The notes below the pieces were generated by a model. The model was not told where the DNA came from, searched no databases, and saw only the letters and a list, made by a program, of their open reading frames with translations. Shown here in pieces: positions 1-8,314 of a DNA stretch of 40,096 bases. Position 1 is the first letter of the stretch; the number at the start of each line of letters is the position of its first letter. Position numbers and translations under genes: made by a program. Source of the stretch: Hellea sp. (lineage in GTDB: Bacteria; Pseudomonadota; Alphaproteobacteria; Caulobacterales; Maricaulaceae); contig JAHDDX010000018.1 in NCBI GenBank assembly GCA_020629135.1, forward strand, positions 1 through 40,096. Direction: 5' to 3'.

Positions 1-340
1 GAAATTCGATACGCGCATGACCAACATTTCCAAATGCGGCAAATTTTTGAAATTCGGTCTGGATGTGAAGAAGCGTCTGCGGGCCATCAAACGACGCGAG
101 CATCTCGGAATATTTATCTTCATAAGCGTCTTTTTCCTGATGGGCATAAAGATCGATATGAGCGTTTTTTAATCCTTCATGGAGGGCTTCAAAATCTGAG
201 CGGATTTGCATTTCAGAAAAATGATTTGGCGGTAGAACTTCCGGCTCAAGAGTTTGAGGTTCGACCGTCGCGGAGCAGGCCGTCATGATTGAGAACCACA
301 CTCCCAAAATTCCAGATTTATATAATTGCGTGCCACACAT
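1..340 (-). CDS. S41-peptidase-like lipoprotein, N-terminal part (runs off window)
   Basis: A minus-strand reading frame is open from ATG at 340 to the window edge, giving 113 residues with no stop. An AAAGGAG ribosome binding site lies just upstream. Residues 1-22 form a short hydrophobic signal ending in MTAC, a near-lipobox with Cys22 as the probable lipidated residue. The following stretch (FEALHEGLKNAHIDLYA, then EMLASFDGPQT and FAAFGNVGHARIEF) resembles the N-terminal helical region of S41-family (C-terminal-processing-like) peptidases found as periplasmic lipoproteins in Proteobacteria. The catalytic domain would lie outside the window, so the family call is a recollection-based inference. 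The gene is divergent from the CadC-type regulator at 471. Confidence 0.6.
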   Translation of the reverse strand, partial: MCGTQLYKSGILGVWFSIMTACSATVEPQTLEPEVLPPNHFSEMQIRSDFEALHEGLKNAHIDLYAHQEKDAYEDKYSEMLASFDGPQTLLHIQTEFQKFAAFGNVGHARIEF

Positions 341-352
341 AATGGGCTCCTT

Positions 353-380
353 TTGACAATAGATTGCCTGCGCAGATAAG
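353..380 (+). promoter_or_regulatory. Candidate sigma-70 promoter of the CadC-like gene
   Basis: TTGACA at 353-358 is followed after 16 bases by GATAAG at 375-380, which matches four of six positions of the -10 consensus. It would start a transcript near 387 and leave a leader of about 85 bases before the ATG at 471. It lies in the 130-base divergent spacer. The minus-strand promoter in this spacer was not recognised. Confidence 0.3.
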
Positions 381-470
381 GCGCATCGAAATGCGCGACC
401 ATGTTCAACTCTTCCTTTTTTTCTGACGAAACCCTGACTATGCTGTCTGAGAGGCATTTTCAGGTTTTTC

Positions 471-1682
471 ATGACAATACGCGCGGCATTTCAAATTGGA
501 GACTGGGTCATATTTCCTGAAAGAAATATGATCGCCTCGGACGGCACTTCTGTATCCCTTGAGCCAAAAGTCATGGCACTTTTAATCGTATTAAGTGACG
601 CAAAGGGTGCTGTCATATCTCGAGCAGACATTGAAGAAGAGATATGGGGGCAAATCATCGTCGGTGAAGATACGGTCGCCCGCCAAATCTCAAAGCTACG
701 AAAAGCGTTCGGCGATACGGCCCAAGATTCAAAATACATCGAAACGATTTCCAAAAAAGGATATCGGCTTATGCAGCCGCCTCGGGCGTTGGAAACCGTT
801 GAAATACAAAACTCTCAACGCAGGGGCTTTGCGCCAATATTAATCAGTTTAGCTGTCATCGCATTAGTGATCACCTTGTTCGTCGCTTGGCCAGACAACA
901 CGAAGAGCGAAAAAGAGTTTTCCGAATTGGCGCGGGCTGACGACCTCTATATGAATTTCAACTATGCTGATAACGAAACTGCCATAAAACTCTATGAACA
1001 AGTTCTGGCAGTGGATAGCGACAATACCCGTGCGCAATCGGGCCTTTCTAATGCGTTGGTTCAACGGGTCATTCGCTGGCCCGATGGTAAATCAAAAAGC
1101 GAAACCGGTACAGATAGCTTACGAAATGCATTGTCACTAAATTTACATCAAACGGAATTTGGCCAAACAACGCTAAAACGCGCCACGGCACTTTCTGAAC
1201 GCGCGGCTCGCCTTTCTCCCAAAAATGCAGATGCACTCAAAGCTCTAGGATTGACCTATGCCGCGCAGGGGCGCCTGGAAGACGCCAAAACCACTTATGA
1301 AAAAGCCATCGAACTCGACAGTATGGCATGGGAGTCTATGGTCAATCTGGGCGAAATTTATCTTATGGAAGAAAATGCGGCCAAATCTTTGGAATATTTT
1401 ACAACGGCCTACAATACCATGGATGAGAGCTACGCCACCGAACCTCAAAAGGTGGGACAGTGGCAATCGCAAATGGGAACGCTTATTGCTCGTCTGCATT
1501 TACAACAAACTGATCTTGGCGAGGCCGAAATCTGGTATCGACGGGTGCTCCGTATCTCACCTTTGGATAAGGAAGCCTCTATTGGATTAGCCGCAATATT
1601 GCGGGTGAATGGCGATAAAGTGCAAGCGGACATGATTTGCAGAGAGTTACAAGAACGTCTGGAAGACGTGACAGAGTGTTGA
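471..1682 (+). CDS. CadC-like membrane-anchored winged-helix regulator with TPR domain
   Basis: This 403-residue protein starts at an ATG preceded by CAGG six bases upstream. Residues 5-102 form an OmpR/PhoB-type winged-helix (Trans_reg_C) domain: the stretch EDTVARQISKLRKAFGD is the recognition helix and the domain ends with the typical ISKKGYRL wing. Residues 120-140 (APILISLAVIALVITLFVAW) form one transmembrane helix. The remainder, about residues 150-400, is periplasmic and built of TPR-like helical pairs (for example ADALKALGLTYAAQGRLEDAKTTYEKAIELD, read across 20-residue blocks). There is no receiver domain, so it is CadC/ToxR-like one-component signalling across the inner membrane. The target is unknown; the divergent lipoprotein gene is the obvious candidate. 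The TPR part could bind a peptide or partner protein. Confidence 0.85.
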   Translation: MTIRAAFQIGDWVIFPERNMIASDGTSVSLEPKVMALLIVLSDAKGAVISRADIEEEIWGQIIVGEDTVARQISKLRKAFGDTAQDSKYIETISKKGYRLMQPPRALETVEIQNSQRRGFAPILISLAVIALVITLFVAWPDNTKSEKEFSELARADDLYMNFNYADNETAIKLYEQVLAVDSDNTRAQSGLSNALVQRVIRWPDGKSKSETGTDSLRNALSLNLHQTEFGQTTLKRATALSERAARLSPKNADALKALGLTYAAQGRLEDAKTTYEKAIELDSMAWESMVNLGEIYLMEENAAKSLEYFTTAYNTMDESYATEPQKVGQWQSQMGTLIARLHLQQTDLGEAEIWYRRVLRISPLDKEASIGLAAILRVNGDKVQADMICRELQERLEDVTEC

Positions 1683-1720
1683 ATTCCAGTCGACTGTTTT
1701 TCGCGGCGTTAGACCATATT

Positions 1721-1739
1721 CTGAACCGATTTTGTTCAG
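1721..1739. terminator. Weak hairpin between convergent genes
   Basis: CTGAAC at 1721-1726 and GTTCAG at 1734-1739 are a perfect 6-bp inverted repeat with a 7-base loop. It sits in the 92-base gap between the converging regulator and DgcA-like genes. There is no clean T-run on either side, so termination is only a possibility. Confidence 0.25.
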
Positions 1740-1774
1740 TCTTCTGAGTTGAGCCAAACAGAGTTTCCAAATCA

Positions 1775-3832
1775 CTATAATTGCCGAACCAGCCGCAGTG
1801 CGTCATAAATCGCGGCGTGGATATTTCGCGCCGAGACGGCATCTCCAATTCGAAATAGTTGAAACTGGCCGTCTGGGTTAAGGCCTAGTGACTGCGGAGC
1901 GCCTTCGATATAGGCCTCGTAATTTACAGCGCCCAGATTTGTTGAACTTGGTTTTAATGCAATATAGAGATCATCCAATGGCACTAACCCCTGATTAACG
2001 ACCACCTGATCAAATGTCTTTTCATTGCGAAGGTCGCTATAATCCGTGCCGATTTGTGCCTTTATTTGATTGCCATCCATCGTTAAAGCCATCAGGCGGC
2101 GTCCGACCGTAAAAGATATATCGCGCTTTTGCAGTTCCCGCATATAAGGCACCAGGTTCATACCCTGCACGTCGCGCGAAAGACTTCGGTCCGGGCTCAT
2201 CATTTCAACCCGTGCCCCGGACTCGGTCACAATTTCGGCAGCTTGAAGCCCTGCATGATCGCCCGTCTCATCATAAATTAGAACCTTGCTCCCAGGCTTG
2301 GTGTCGCCGGAAATCATATCCCAGGCGGTTACGGCCAAGTCCGAACCCTGTTCCAGATAAGATATTTCCGGCATACCGCCCGTTGCGACGATCACAACAT
2401 CGGGATTCAGGCCCAACACATCTTCCGCCTCCATCCAGTGATTAAAGTGAAAACGAACTCCCAGTTTTTCACATTGCTGTAATCGCCAATCGATGATGCC
2501 GATCATATCGCGGCGGCGCTTGGACTGCGTCAACAACCGGATTTGCCCCCCGGCTTCCGGCGCAGCCTCATAAACATTCACTTTATGACCGCGTTCGGCG
2601 GCGACACGGGCGGCTTCGAGTCCGGCCGGGCCTGCCCCGACAACCACTATTTTCTTTTGAGTTCGTGCAGGCTCGATATCAATTGGTTGCTCGATCTCTC
2701 TACCGGTCGACGGATTGTGAATACAAAGGGCCGCGCCGCCCTCATAAATTCGGTCCAGACAATAGGTGGCGCCGACACAGGGCCTGATATCATCTTCCAG
2801 GCCCATAAGTATTTTTTTGACGATATGTGGATCCGCAATATGCGCGCGAGTCATCCCGACCATGTCCAGATGTCCGCTCGCAACGGCATGACGCGCCGTC
2901 GCAATATCGGCAATTTTTGAAGCGTGAAAAACCGGCAACCCGATTTCCGAACGAACCATTCCGGCAAAATCCAGATGAGGCGAAGACCGCATGCCCTGGA
3001 CGGGAATTACGTCGGTCAAAGCTGCATCCGTATGAACCCGTCCACGAATGACATTGATAAAATCGACTTGGCCGCTTTCTTCCAGCCACCTAGCAATTTG
3101 CAAGCCTTCACTTGCATTTAGCCCCCCTGCCTGCGCTTCATCAACAACCATTCTAACACCCAGAATAAAGGCCGCACCCACACGGTCGCGGATCGCCTTG
3201 AGAATTCGAAAAAAGAAGCGCGTGCGATTCTCAAGAGACCCACCATATTCGCCATCCAGCTCATTGGTTAAAGGCGACCAGAATTGATCCATCAAATGCC
3301 CATAGGCCTCGATTTCGATCCCGTCCACACCGCCTTTTTGCATGCGCTCAGACGCGTCTGCAAAGTCGCGGATGATCCGGTCCATATCCCAATCTTCGAT
3401 CAGTTTCTGACCATACATATGCGCCGGTTCGCGTTTTCGCGTCGGTGCGACTGAGGGCAGCCAATCCCCTTTATCCCACCCGGTTCGTCGGCCCAAATGG
3501 GTGAGCTGGATCATCACCGCGCAGTCATGGGCGTGAATTTCATCGCTCATCGCTTTGATCCAAGGCACGATTTCGTCCTTATAGGCCAGCAGATTATTAA
3601 AGGCAGGCGGACTGTCTCTTGAAACCGAAGCCGAACCCGCCGTCATGGTCATGGCGATGCCCGCCTTAGCGCGTTCCACGTGATAGGCCCGATATCTCTC
3701 TTTGGGCAGACCATCTTCCGCATAGGCCGGTTCATGACTGGTAATCATAATCCGGTTTTTCAGAGTCAGATGTTTTAACTGGAAGGGTTGGAATAGCGGG
3801 TCATTCGGCCGCGAAATATCTAGTTCGGCCAC
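1775..3832 (-). CDS. dgcA: DgcA-like dimethylglycine/N-methyl-amine demethylase (OYE-type flavoprotein)
   Basis: The 685-residue protein starts at GTG, one base after the mttB stop. Residues 1-370 form an FMN-binding TIM barrel of the trimethylamine dehydrogenase/old-yellow-enzyme class (ITHLGRR-like MIQLTHLGRR, then QFWSPLTNELDGEYGGSLENR). Residues 390-685 form an NAD/FAD-binding module (VVVGAGPAGLEAARVAAERGH). The C-terminus, FRIGDAVSARNIHAAIYDALR, is very close to what I recall of Pseudomonas DgcA, which is of the same length. DgcA, with DgcB and ETF, oxidatively demethylates dimethylglycine; StcD does this for stachydrine. The iron-sulphur motif here reads C-x5-C-x11-C, lacking one cysteine of the trimethylamine dehydrogenase motif. 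DgcB and ETF genes are not in the window. Co-transcription behind mttB suggests it acts on the demethylated product. Substrate assignment is inference. Confidence 0.75.
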   Translation of the reverse strand: MAELDISRPNDPLFQPFQLKHLTLKNRIMITSHEPAYAEDGLPKERYRAYHVERAKAGIAMTMTAGSASVSRDSPPAFNNLLAYKDEIVPWIKAMSDEIHAHDCAVMIQLTHLGRRTGWDKGDWLPSVAPTRKREPAHMYGQKLIEDWDMDRIIRDFADASERMQKGGVDGIEIEAYGHLMDQFWSPLTNELDGEYGGSLENRTRFFFRILKAIRDRVGAAFILGVRMVVDEAQAGGLNASEGLQIARWLEESGQVDFINVIRGRVHTDAALTDVIPVQGMRSSPHLDFAGMVRSEIGLPVFHASKIADIATARHAVASGHLDMVGMTRAHIADPHIVKKILMGLEDDIRPCVGATYCLDRIYEGGAALCIHNPSTGREIEQPIDIEPARTQKKIVVVGAGPAGLEAARVAAERGHKVNVYEAAPEAGGQIRLLTQSKRRRDMIGIIDWRLQQCEKLGVRFHFNHWMEAEDVLGLNPDVVIVATGGMPEISYLEQGSDLAVTAWDMISGDTKPGSKVLIYDETGDHAGLQAAEIVTESGARVEMMSPDRSLSRDVQGMNLVPYMRELQKRDISFTVGRRLMALTMDGNQIKAQIGTDYSDLRNEKTFDQVVVNQGLVPLDDLYIALKPSSTNLGAVNYEAYIEGAPQSLGLNPDGQFQLFRIGDAVSARNIHAAIYDALRLVRQL

Positions 3833-3833
3833 G

Positions 3834-5363
3834 TCAATACCACCGCTCTTCTATGTCCATTTTGCGGCGGGCCATGAAATCCAGCAATGCCCCGTCCTTA
3901 TCCGCGTCGAGCTCCGGTTTTTGATCTTCATAGTCTTTCAAAAGCTGGTTCCAACGTTCATAGGCCCTGCGGCGTGTATCCTTGGAACCGTCTTCTTCCC
4001 ATTGTTCAAAACTTTCGCTATCGGACATGACGGCGTCATAATAAGCAGTCTCGTAGTTTTTCATCGTATGGTTTGAGCCGAGGAAATGGCCGCCGGGTTC
4101 GACATCATCATAGGCCGTTTTCCCGACACCATTATCGTCCATGGGCAGGCCATCAATCATGACTTGATAGGCTCCCAGACGATCCGCATCGATGATCAGC
4201 TTTTCGTACCCCGCGCACAAGCCGCCTTCGAGCCAGCCTGCTGCATGCACGACAATATTGGCCCCGCCGAGTACCGTTGACATCATTGAGTCCGCACTTT
4301 CTGCGGCCGCTTGGGCATCCGCGATTTTTGAAGCCGTCAATGATCCGCCGCATCTGAGCGGCACGCCAAGACGCCTCGCGAGTTGCCCAATGACGAAATT
4401 GGACATAATCGGCTCCGGCATGCCGAAAGTCGGCGCCCCGGATTTCAAACTCATAGAGGATAAAAAGTTCCCCAAAACAAAGGGCGCACCAGGTTTGACC
4501 AATTGCGTAAATGCCCCGCACATCATGGCTTCGGCAAAGGCCTGCGCAATTGAGGCCGCCGTCGTCACAGGACCCATTGCCCCGCCCAAAATAAACGGGG
4601 CAACGACCATCCCCTGCCCGGCCCCGCAATAAACCCGGATAGCTTCGGTCACGACACGGTCAACCAATAGCGGCGAATTCGTGTTTACATTGCCCATGAT
4701 TACGCAGTGGTCCTGCATATAGTCTTCGCCGTAGAGGATTTTGGCCATATCAACACTATCCTGCGCCCTGGACATTTCGGTGATCGACCCGAAGAAGGGT
4801 TTATCCGAATATTTCATATGCGAATATACAATATCGAGATGGCGATGACTGACCGGAACATCACAAGGCTCACAGGGTACGTGACCGCCGTGATGCAGGC
4901 TCGGGAGCATATAGGTCAATTTGACGAATTTTCGGAGGTCCTCAATCGTGCCGTACCGCCGCCCGCCTTCCAGGTCCCTAACGAAAGGCGGCCCGTAAAC
5001 AGTCGTGCAAACCAGATTGTCCCCACCGATTAGGACGGAGCGCGCAGGATTGCGCGAATGTTGAACAAACTCTGACGGCGCGGTTTTACATAGCTCGCGG
5101 ATCATTCCTTTTGGCGCGCGCACCCGGGTTCCTTTGACATCCGCCCCAGCTTCTTTCCAAATTTCGAGCGCGACTGGATCTTCCCGAAACTCCAAACCGA
5201 CTTCCTGAATAATCCAGTCAGCTTGATCTTCCAGGCGGACCAGGTTTTCTTCGCTTAGAAATTCATAATAAGGAATTTTGCGTTTCACATAGGCAGGCGC
5301 GATTTGATAGCCAGCCGACATAGCTGTTCGGTTTCGGGTTGTTCGTTTGGCACGCCTAACCAT
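3834..5363 (-). CDS. MttB-family corrinoid-dependent amine methyltransferase 1 (non-pyrrolysine)
   Basis: This 509-residue MttB-superfamily protein starts at ATG 5363 behind GGGGAG. Recognisable family stretches include YGPPFVRDLEGGRRYGTIEDL, SDKPFFGSITEMSRA, LSSMSLKSGAPTFGMPE and HAAGWLEGGLCAGYEKLI (20-residue pieces of the TIM barrel). No in-frame amber codon interrupts it, so it belongs to the non-pyrrolysine class that includes MtgB (glycine betaine), MtpB (proline betaine), MtcB (carnitine) and MtyB (gamma-butyrobetaine). It should move an N-methyl group from a quaternary amine to the Co(I) corrinoid protein encoded at 28082-28774. The N-terminus is basic (MVRRAKRTTRNR). It is followed by the DgcA-like gene with a one-base gap and is divergent from the BCCT transporter. 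Glycine betaine is the likeliest substrate, inferred from context only. Confidence 0.85.
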   Translation of the reverse strand: MVRRAKRTTRNRTAMSAGYQIAPAYVKRKIPYYEFLSEENLVRLEDQADWIIQEVGLEFREDPVALEIWKEAGADVKGTRVRAPKGMIRELCKTAPSEFVQHSRNPARSVLIGGDNLVCTTVYGPPFVRDLEGGRRYGTIEDLRKFVKLTYMLPSLHHGGHVPCEPCDVPVSHRHLDIVYSHMKYSDKPFFGSITEMSRAQDSVDMAKILYGEDYMQDHCVIMGNVNTNSPLLVDRVVTEAIRVYCGAGQGMVVAPFILGGAMGPVTTAASIAQAFAEAMMCGAFTQLVKPGAPFVLGNFLSSMSLKSGAPTFGMPEPIMSNFVIGQLARRLGVPLRCGGSLTASKIADAQAAAESADSMMSTVLGGANIVVHAAGWLEGGLCAGYEKLIIDADRLGAYQVMIDGLPMDDNGVGKTAYDDVEPGGHFLGSNHTMKNYETAYYDAVMSDSESFEQWEEDGSKDTRRRAYERWNQLLKDYEDQKPELDADKDGALLDFMARRKMDIEERWY

Positions 5364-5497
5364 AGGCTCCCCTTTTATCGTTATTTTAAATCAAATTGAA
5401 AACCCGGCAATTGTCACGCATCATAATGAGCATAACTAATAGTAACTTAGTATAAATCGGGGTTTTCCAGCGCTTAGTGAGCTATTAAACACAAATC
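5364..5497. promoter_or_regulatory. Divergent promoter region, mttB-1 / BCCT
   Basis: This 134-base AT-rich spacer separates two divergent genes of the same pathway and must contain both their promoters. A GbdR- or GlxA-like regulator such as the one at 32319 would be expected to bind here, but I could not recognise a definite operator or clear -35/-10 pair. Confidence 0.35.
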
Positions 5498-7045
5498 ATG
5501 AATACATCTAAAAACAACTCAAAAATCGTTCATGCCGCCGGCATGGAAATGCAAAAACCGATTTTCTTTCTGAGCCTGATATTGGTTGTTTTGTTTTCTG
5601 GAACAACACTGCTTTTTCCAGATCAGGCCAATACCTCTTTGCACGCCGCTAAAAACTGGAGCTTGCAAAATTTTGATTGGCTGTATGCTGCCACGCCCAT
5701 CCTCATCTTCTTCATCTGTGCAGGATTGGCAATATCACCCCTTGGGAAAACCCGATTAGGAGGCCCGGACGCCAAACCTGAATATAGCGTGACCTCTTGG
5801 ATCGCTATGTTGTTTGCCGCCGGAGTTGGGATCGGCTTCATGTTTTATGGCACGGCAGAACCCCTGGGGTACTTCACCAATTGGTTTGGCACGCCTTTTA
5901 ATTTGGAAGCCGGAAGTGAGGAAGTTCGTCGATTAGCCTTTTCAGTTTCAATTTTTCACTGGGGTCTACTTGCCTGGGCCGTATATGCAATTGTTGGCGT
6001 GTCACTCGCCTTTTTCTCATTTAATCGAAACCTCCCGCTTTCCATACGGTCTATTTTTTATCCTATATTGGGTGACAAAATATGGGGATGGATGGGCGAT
6101 CTGATCGATTTAATCGCAGTCGTCGCCACGATATTTGGCCTCGCCTGCACAATCGGTATCGGCGCCACCCAGGCCACGGGGGGCTTATCCTATCTATTTG
6201 ACCTGACACCTTCGCTTGGTTTGCAGATTACCCTTATTTTCGTGATCACGATTGCGGCGATTATTTCTGTATTGCGGGGCGTTTCCGGCGGTATCAAAAT
6301 CCTTTCCAACATTAATATGATAGCCGCAACGCTTCTATTATTATTTGTTCTGATTTTCGGCCCGACGGGAGATATTATCAAAACGATCATTGGTTCCACG
6401 GCAACGCTTATTCCGGACTCGATAAAATTGGCGAACTGGATTGGTCGGCCAGATCAGCAATTTTTATATGATTGGACGCTGTTTTACTGGGCCTGGTGGA
6501 TTGCCTGGTCCCCATTTGTCGGCATGTTCATCGCCCGCATTTCTAAAGGCCGGACTATCCGACAGTTTATGGTTTGCGCCCTAATCGTCCCATTGATTAT
6601 TGGAGTTATCTGGTTTTCCGCCTTTGGTGAAACGGCAATATCCCAACATGAAAATGCGGTTGGAGACCTTGCAGATGGCATGGGCGATGCGGCGTTGACC
6701 CTGTTCCAGATGTTGGGTGCCATGCCGGCTTCATTATTGACCTCCCTGATTGCGATGATGCTTTTGATAATCTTTATCGTGACGTCGGCAGATTCAGGAG
6801 CGCTTGTTGTAGATCAGCTCACCTCAGGCGGGCGCGCCGGCACGCCAAAACGCCAACGCGTCTTATGGGCTTCCATGTTGGGTTTGACTGCGATCGCCCT
6901 GTTATATGGGGGCGGCAAAGAGGCCTTACAGTCCTTACAGGCCGGAACAATTACCGCCGCCCTTCCCTTTTCAATCATCGTATTGCTGTGCGGCATCAAC
7001 CTGACGATTGCTCTGTGGCGGGATTATAAGAAGGCAAAAACCTAA
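5498..7045 (+). CDS. BCCT-family betaine/carnitine/choline/DMSP transporter
   Basis: The 515-residue inner-membrane protein has about twelve hydrophobic helices. It carries the BCCT glycine-rich motif GVGIGFMFYG near residue 110, in the BetP-like form associated with Na+-coupled uptake rather than the CaiT antiporter form. It also has the tryptophan-rich signature WTLFYWAWWIAWSPFVGMF, whose aromatic box binds trimethylammonium groups, followed by IARISKGRTIR. The C-terminal tail is short (ALWRDYKKAKT), so the long osmosensory C-terminal helix of BetP is absent, which fits a catabolic rather than osmotic role. No strong ribosome binding site precedes ATG 5498. The family imports glycine betaine, carnitine, choline, ectoine or DMSP; the exact substrate cannot be read from sequence. 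It probably feeds the divergent MttB/DgcA genes and the downstream oxygenases. Confidence 0.9.
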   Translation: MNTSKNNSKIVHAAGMEMQKPIFFLSLILVVLFSGTTLLFPDQANTSLHAAKNWSLQNFDWLYAATPILIFFICAGLAISPLGKTRLGGPDAKPEYSVTSWIAMLFAAGVGIGFMFYGTAEPLGYFTNWFGTPFNLEAGSEEVRRLAFSVSIFHWGLLAWAVYAIVGVSLAFFSFNRNLPLSIRSIFYPILGDKIWGWMGDLIDLIAVVATIFGLACTIGIGATQATGGLSYLFDLTPSLGLQITLIFVITIAAIISVLRGVSGGIKILSNINMIAATLLLLFVLIFGPTGDIIKTIIGSTATLIPDSIKLANWIGRPDQQFLYDWTLFYWAWWIAWSPFVGMFIARISKGRTIRQFMVCALIVPLIIGVIWFSAFGETAISQHENAVGDLADGMGDAALTLFQMLGAMPASLLTSLIAMMLLIIFIVTSADSGALVVDQLTSGGRAGTPKRQRVLWASMLGLTAIALLYGGGKEALQSLQAGTITAALPFSIIVLLCGINLTIALWRDYKKAKT

Positions 7046-7089
7046 ACTTCATTTTTCCTGCTGGGCCTTTTCAAAAATACTTATGTGCA

Positions 7090-7109
7090 AAAATTGAGTG
7101 CGCAATTTT
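7090..7109. repeat. Inverted repeat upstream of the oxygenase pair
   Basis: AAAATTG at 7090-7096 and CAATTTT at 7103-7109 form a perfect 7-bp inverted repeat with a 6-base spacer. It lies in the 111-base gap between the BCCT gene and the oxygenase gene. It could be a regulator site or a weak attenuating hairpin after BCCT. Confidence 0.4.
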
Positions 7110-7123
7110 GAAATTCTGTGCGA

Positions 7124-7141
7124 TAAGCGCGCAAACGCTTA
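7124..7141. repeat. Second inverted repeat, next to the oxygenase ribosome binding site
   Basis: TAAGCG at 7124-7129 and CGCTTA at 7136-7141 form a perfect 6-bp inverted repeat with a 6-base spacer, ending just before the AGGAGA ribosome binding site of the gene at 7157. It has the same 6-base spacer as the preceding repeat. An operator or a structure controlling translation is possible. Confidence 0.4.
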
Positions 7142-7156
7142 GCGCAGGAGAGTCGT

Positions 7157-8305
7157 ATGGGCGTAATTTGGAATGACGTCAGAATTGACGAACCGTCAGG
7201 CGGATTGATATTGGGGAATGCCCCCAAAACGCCCATCACTTTACATCCTCTTTGGCTACGAGAACGCGTAATCGAACACGACGCATTTGATCCCATCAGC
7301 CATCAAAGATTATATGAACCGGCGGAACTGGATCCTGAACTGAAAATCCGATCCGCCACAATTGACGGAAGCCTGGGCAAATTAGCGGTCGCCTTTTCAG
7401 ACGGCTATCAGGCCCAGTTTGACCTGGAAGAACTCGCTAGAGAAATCGGGCTTGCAGACAATCCAGAAAACATTCCAATGCCCAAGGCCTGGCGATCAGA
7501 CCTGAGCTTCAAACGCTTTAATTGGAACGACCTCGACGATCCAGCCGAAATGAAAGCCCTGCTAACGGCCTATTTTGAAAATGCATTTTGTATTATGGAC
7601 GAAACGCCTACGGATCGCGACAGTTTGAAGTCTCATGCTCGTCGGTTTGGATTTTTGCGAGATACCAATTTCGGCGAAATTTTTAATGTCGAAACCAAAC
7701 CTTCGGCAACAGATCTGGCTTATACGGATGTCGCTCTCGCCTCTCATACGGACAATCCCTATCGCTGGCCGGTGCCCAGCATTCAATATCTACATTGCCT
7801 GGCCAATGAAGTCAGCGGCGGCCTGTCTACTCTGGTGGACGGCATGGCGGTGGCCGAAGCATTAGCTGAGGAAAACCAAGATTGGGCGGACATATTAGAA
7901 ACAGTTCCCGTGAGATTTCGCTATGACGGCCCGACCGGCATATATGAAGACACGGCCCCATTAATCGCCCGCGATTACCGGGGGTATGTCAATCATATTC
8001 GTTTCAGTCCGCGCCTGGATTTTGTCCCGGCCTTAGATCCCAAAACGCTGACCGTATTTTACGCTGCCCGCCGCCGTATGCACGAACTGGCCAATGACCT
8101 GGCCTTTCAAATCCAGTTTCCGTTTAAGCCCGGCACATTACTGATGATGAATAATTACCGCCTGTTCCATGGTCGCACAGCCTTTAACGGCAAACAGGGT
8201 TACCGACATCTTCAAGGCTGCTATATTGATCATGACGGGCCGCAATGTCTTTATCGGCTATTGGCGACGGGTCATACCGCGACGTCCATTCAGCGCGAAA
8301 GCTAA
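7157..8305 (+). CDS. Fe(II)/2-oxoglutarate oxygenase, gamma-butyrobetaine hydroxylase/TmpA-like
   Basis: The 382-residue protein starts behind a strong AGGAGA site. An N-terminal DUF971-like domain (residues 1-95) is followed by a TauD-type double-stranded beta-helix domain. The iron ligands are visible as His197-x-Asp199 (ASHTDNPYR) and His338 (RLFHGRTAF), with the 2-oxoglutarate-binding arginine in GYRHLQG. The family includes gamma-butyrobetaine hydroxylase, trimethyllysine hydroxylase and TmpA, which hydroxylates 2-(trimethylammonio)ethylphosphonate. The zinc-binding cysteine cluster of the N-terminal domain of animal gamma-butyrobetaine hydroxylase is replaced here (LWLRERVIEHDAFDP). It is 9 bases upstream of an HD-domain oxygenase-like gene, the same pairing as TmpA/TmpB. 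Trimethylammonium hydroxylation is well supported; which substrate is used is not. Confidence 0.8.
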   Translation: MGVIWNDVRIDEPSGGLILGNAPKTPITLHPLWLRERVIEHDAFDPISHQRLYEPAELDPELKIRSATIDGSLGKLAVAFSDGYQAQFDLEELAREIGLADNPENIPMPKAWRSDLSFKRFNWNDLDDPAEMKALLTAYFENAFCIMDETPTDRDSLKSHARRFGFLRDTNFGEIFNVETKPSATDLAYTDVALASHTDNPYRWPVPSIQYLHCLANEVSGGLSTLVDGMAVAEALAEENQDWADILETVPVRFRYDGPTGIYEDTAPLIARDYRGYVNHIRFSPRLDFVPALDPKTLTVFYAARRRMHELANDLAFQIQFPFKPGTLLMMNNYRLFHGRTAFNGKQGYRHLQGCYIDHDGPQCLYRLLATGHTATSIQRES

Positions 8306-8314
8306 GGACTATTC

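Noticed and set aside
34-288. Plus-strand reading frame of 84 codons at the left end
   Set aside because: Opposite strand of a better supported lipoprotein gene with a ribosome binding site and signal peptide.
4153-4632. Long antisense reading frames inside mttB and other GC-richer genes
   Set aside because: Shadow frames with low-complexity compositions and no ribosome binding sites, opposite to clearly homologous proteins.
3834-5363. Pyrrolysine-type MttB with read-through amber codon
   Set aside because: No in-frame TAG in either MttB gene, and no pyl genes seen.
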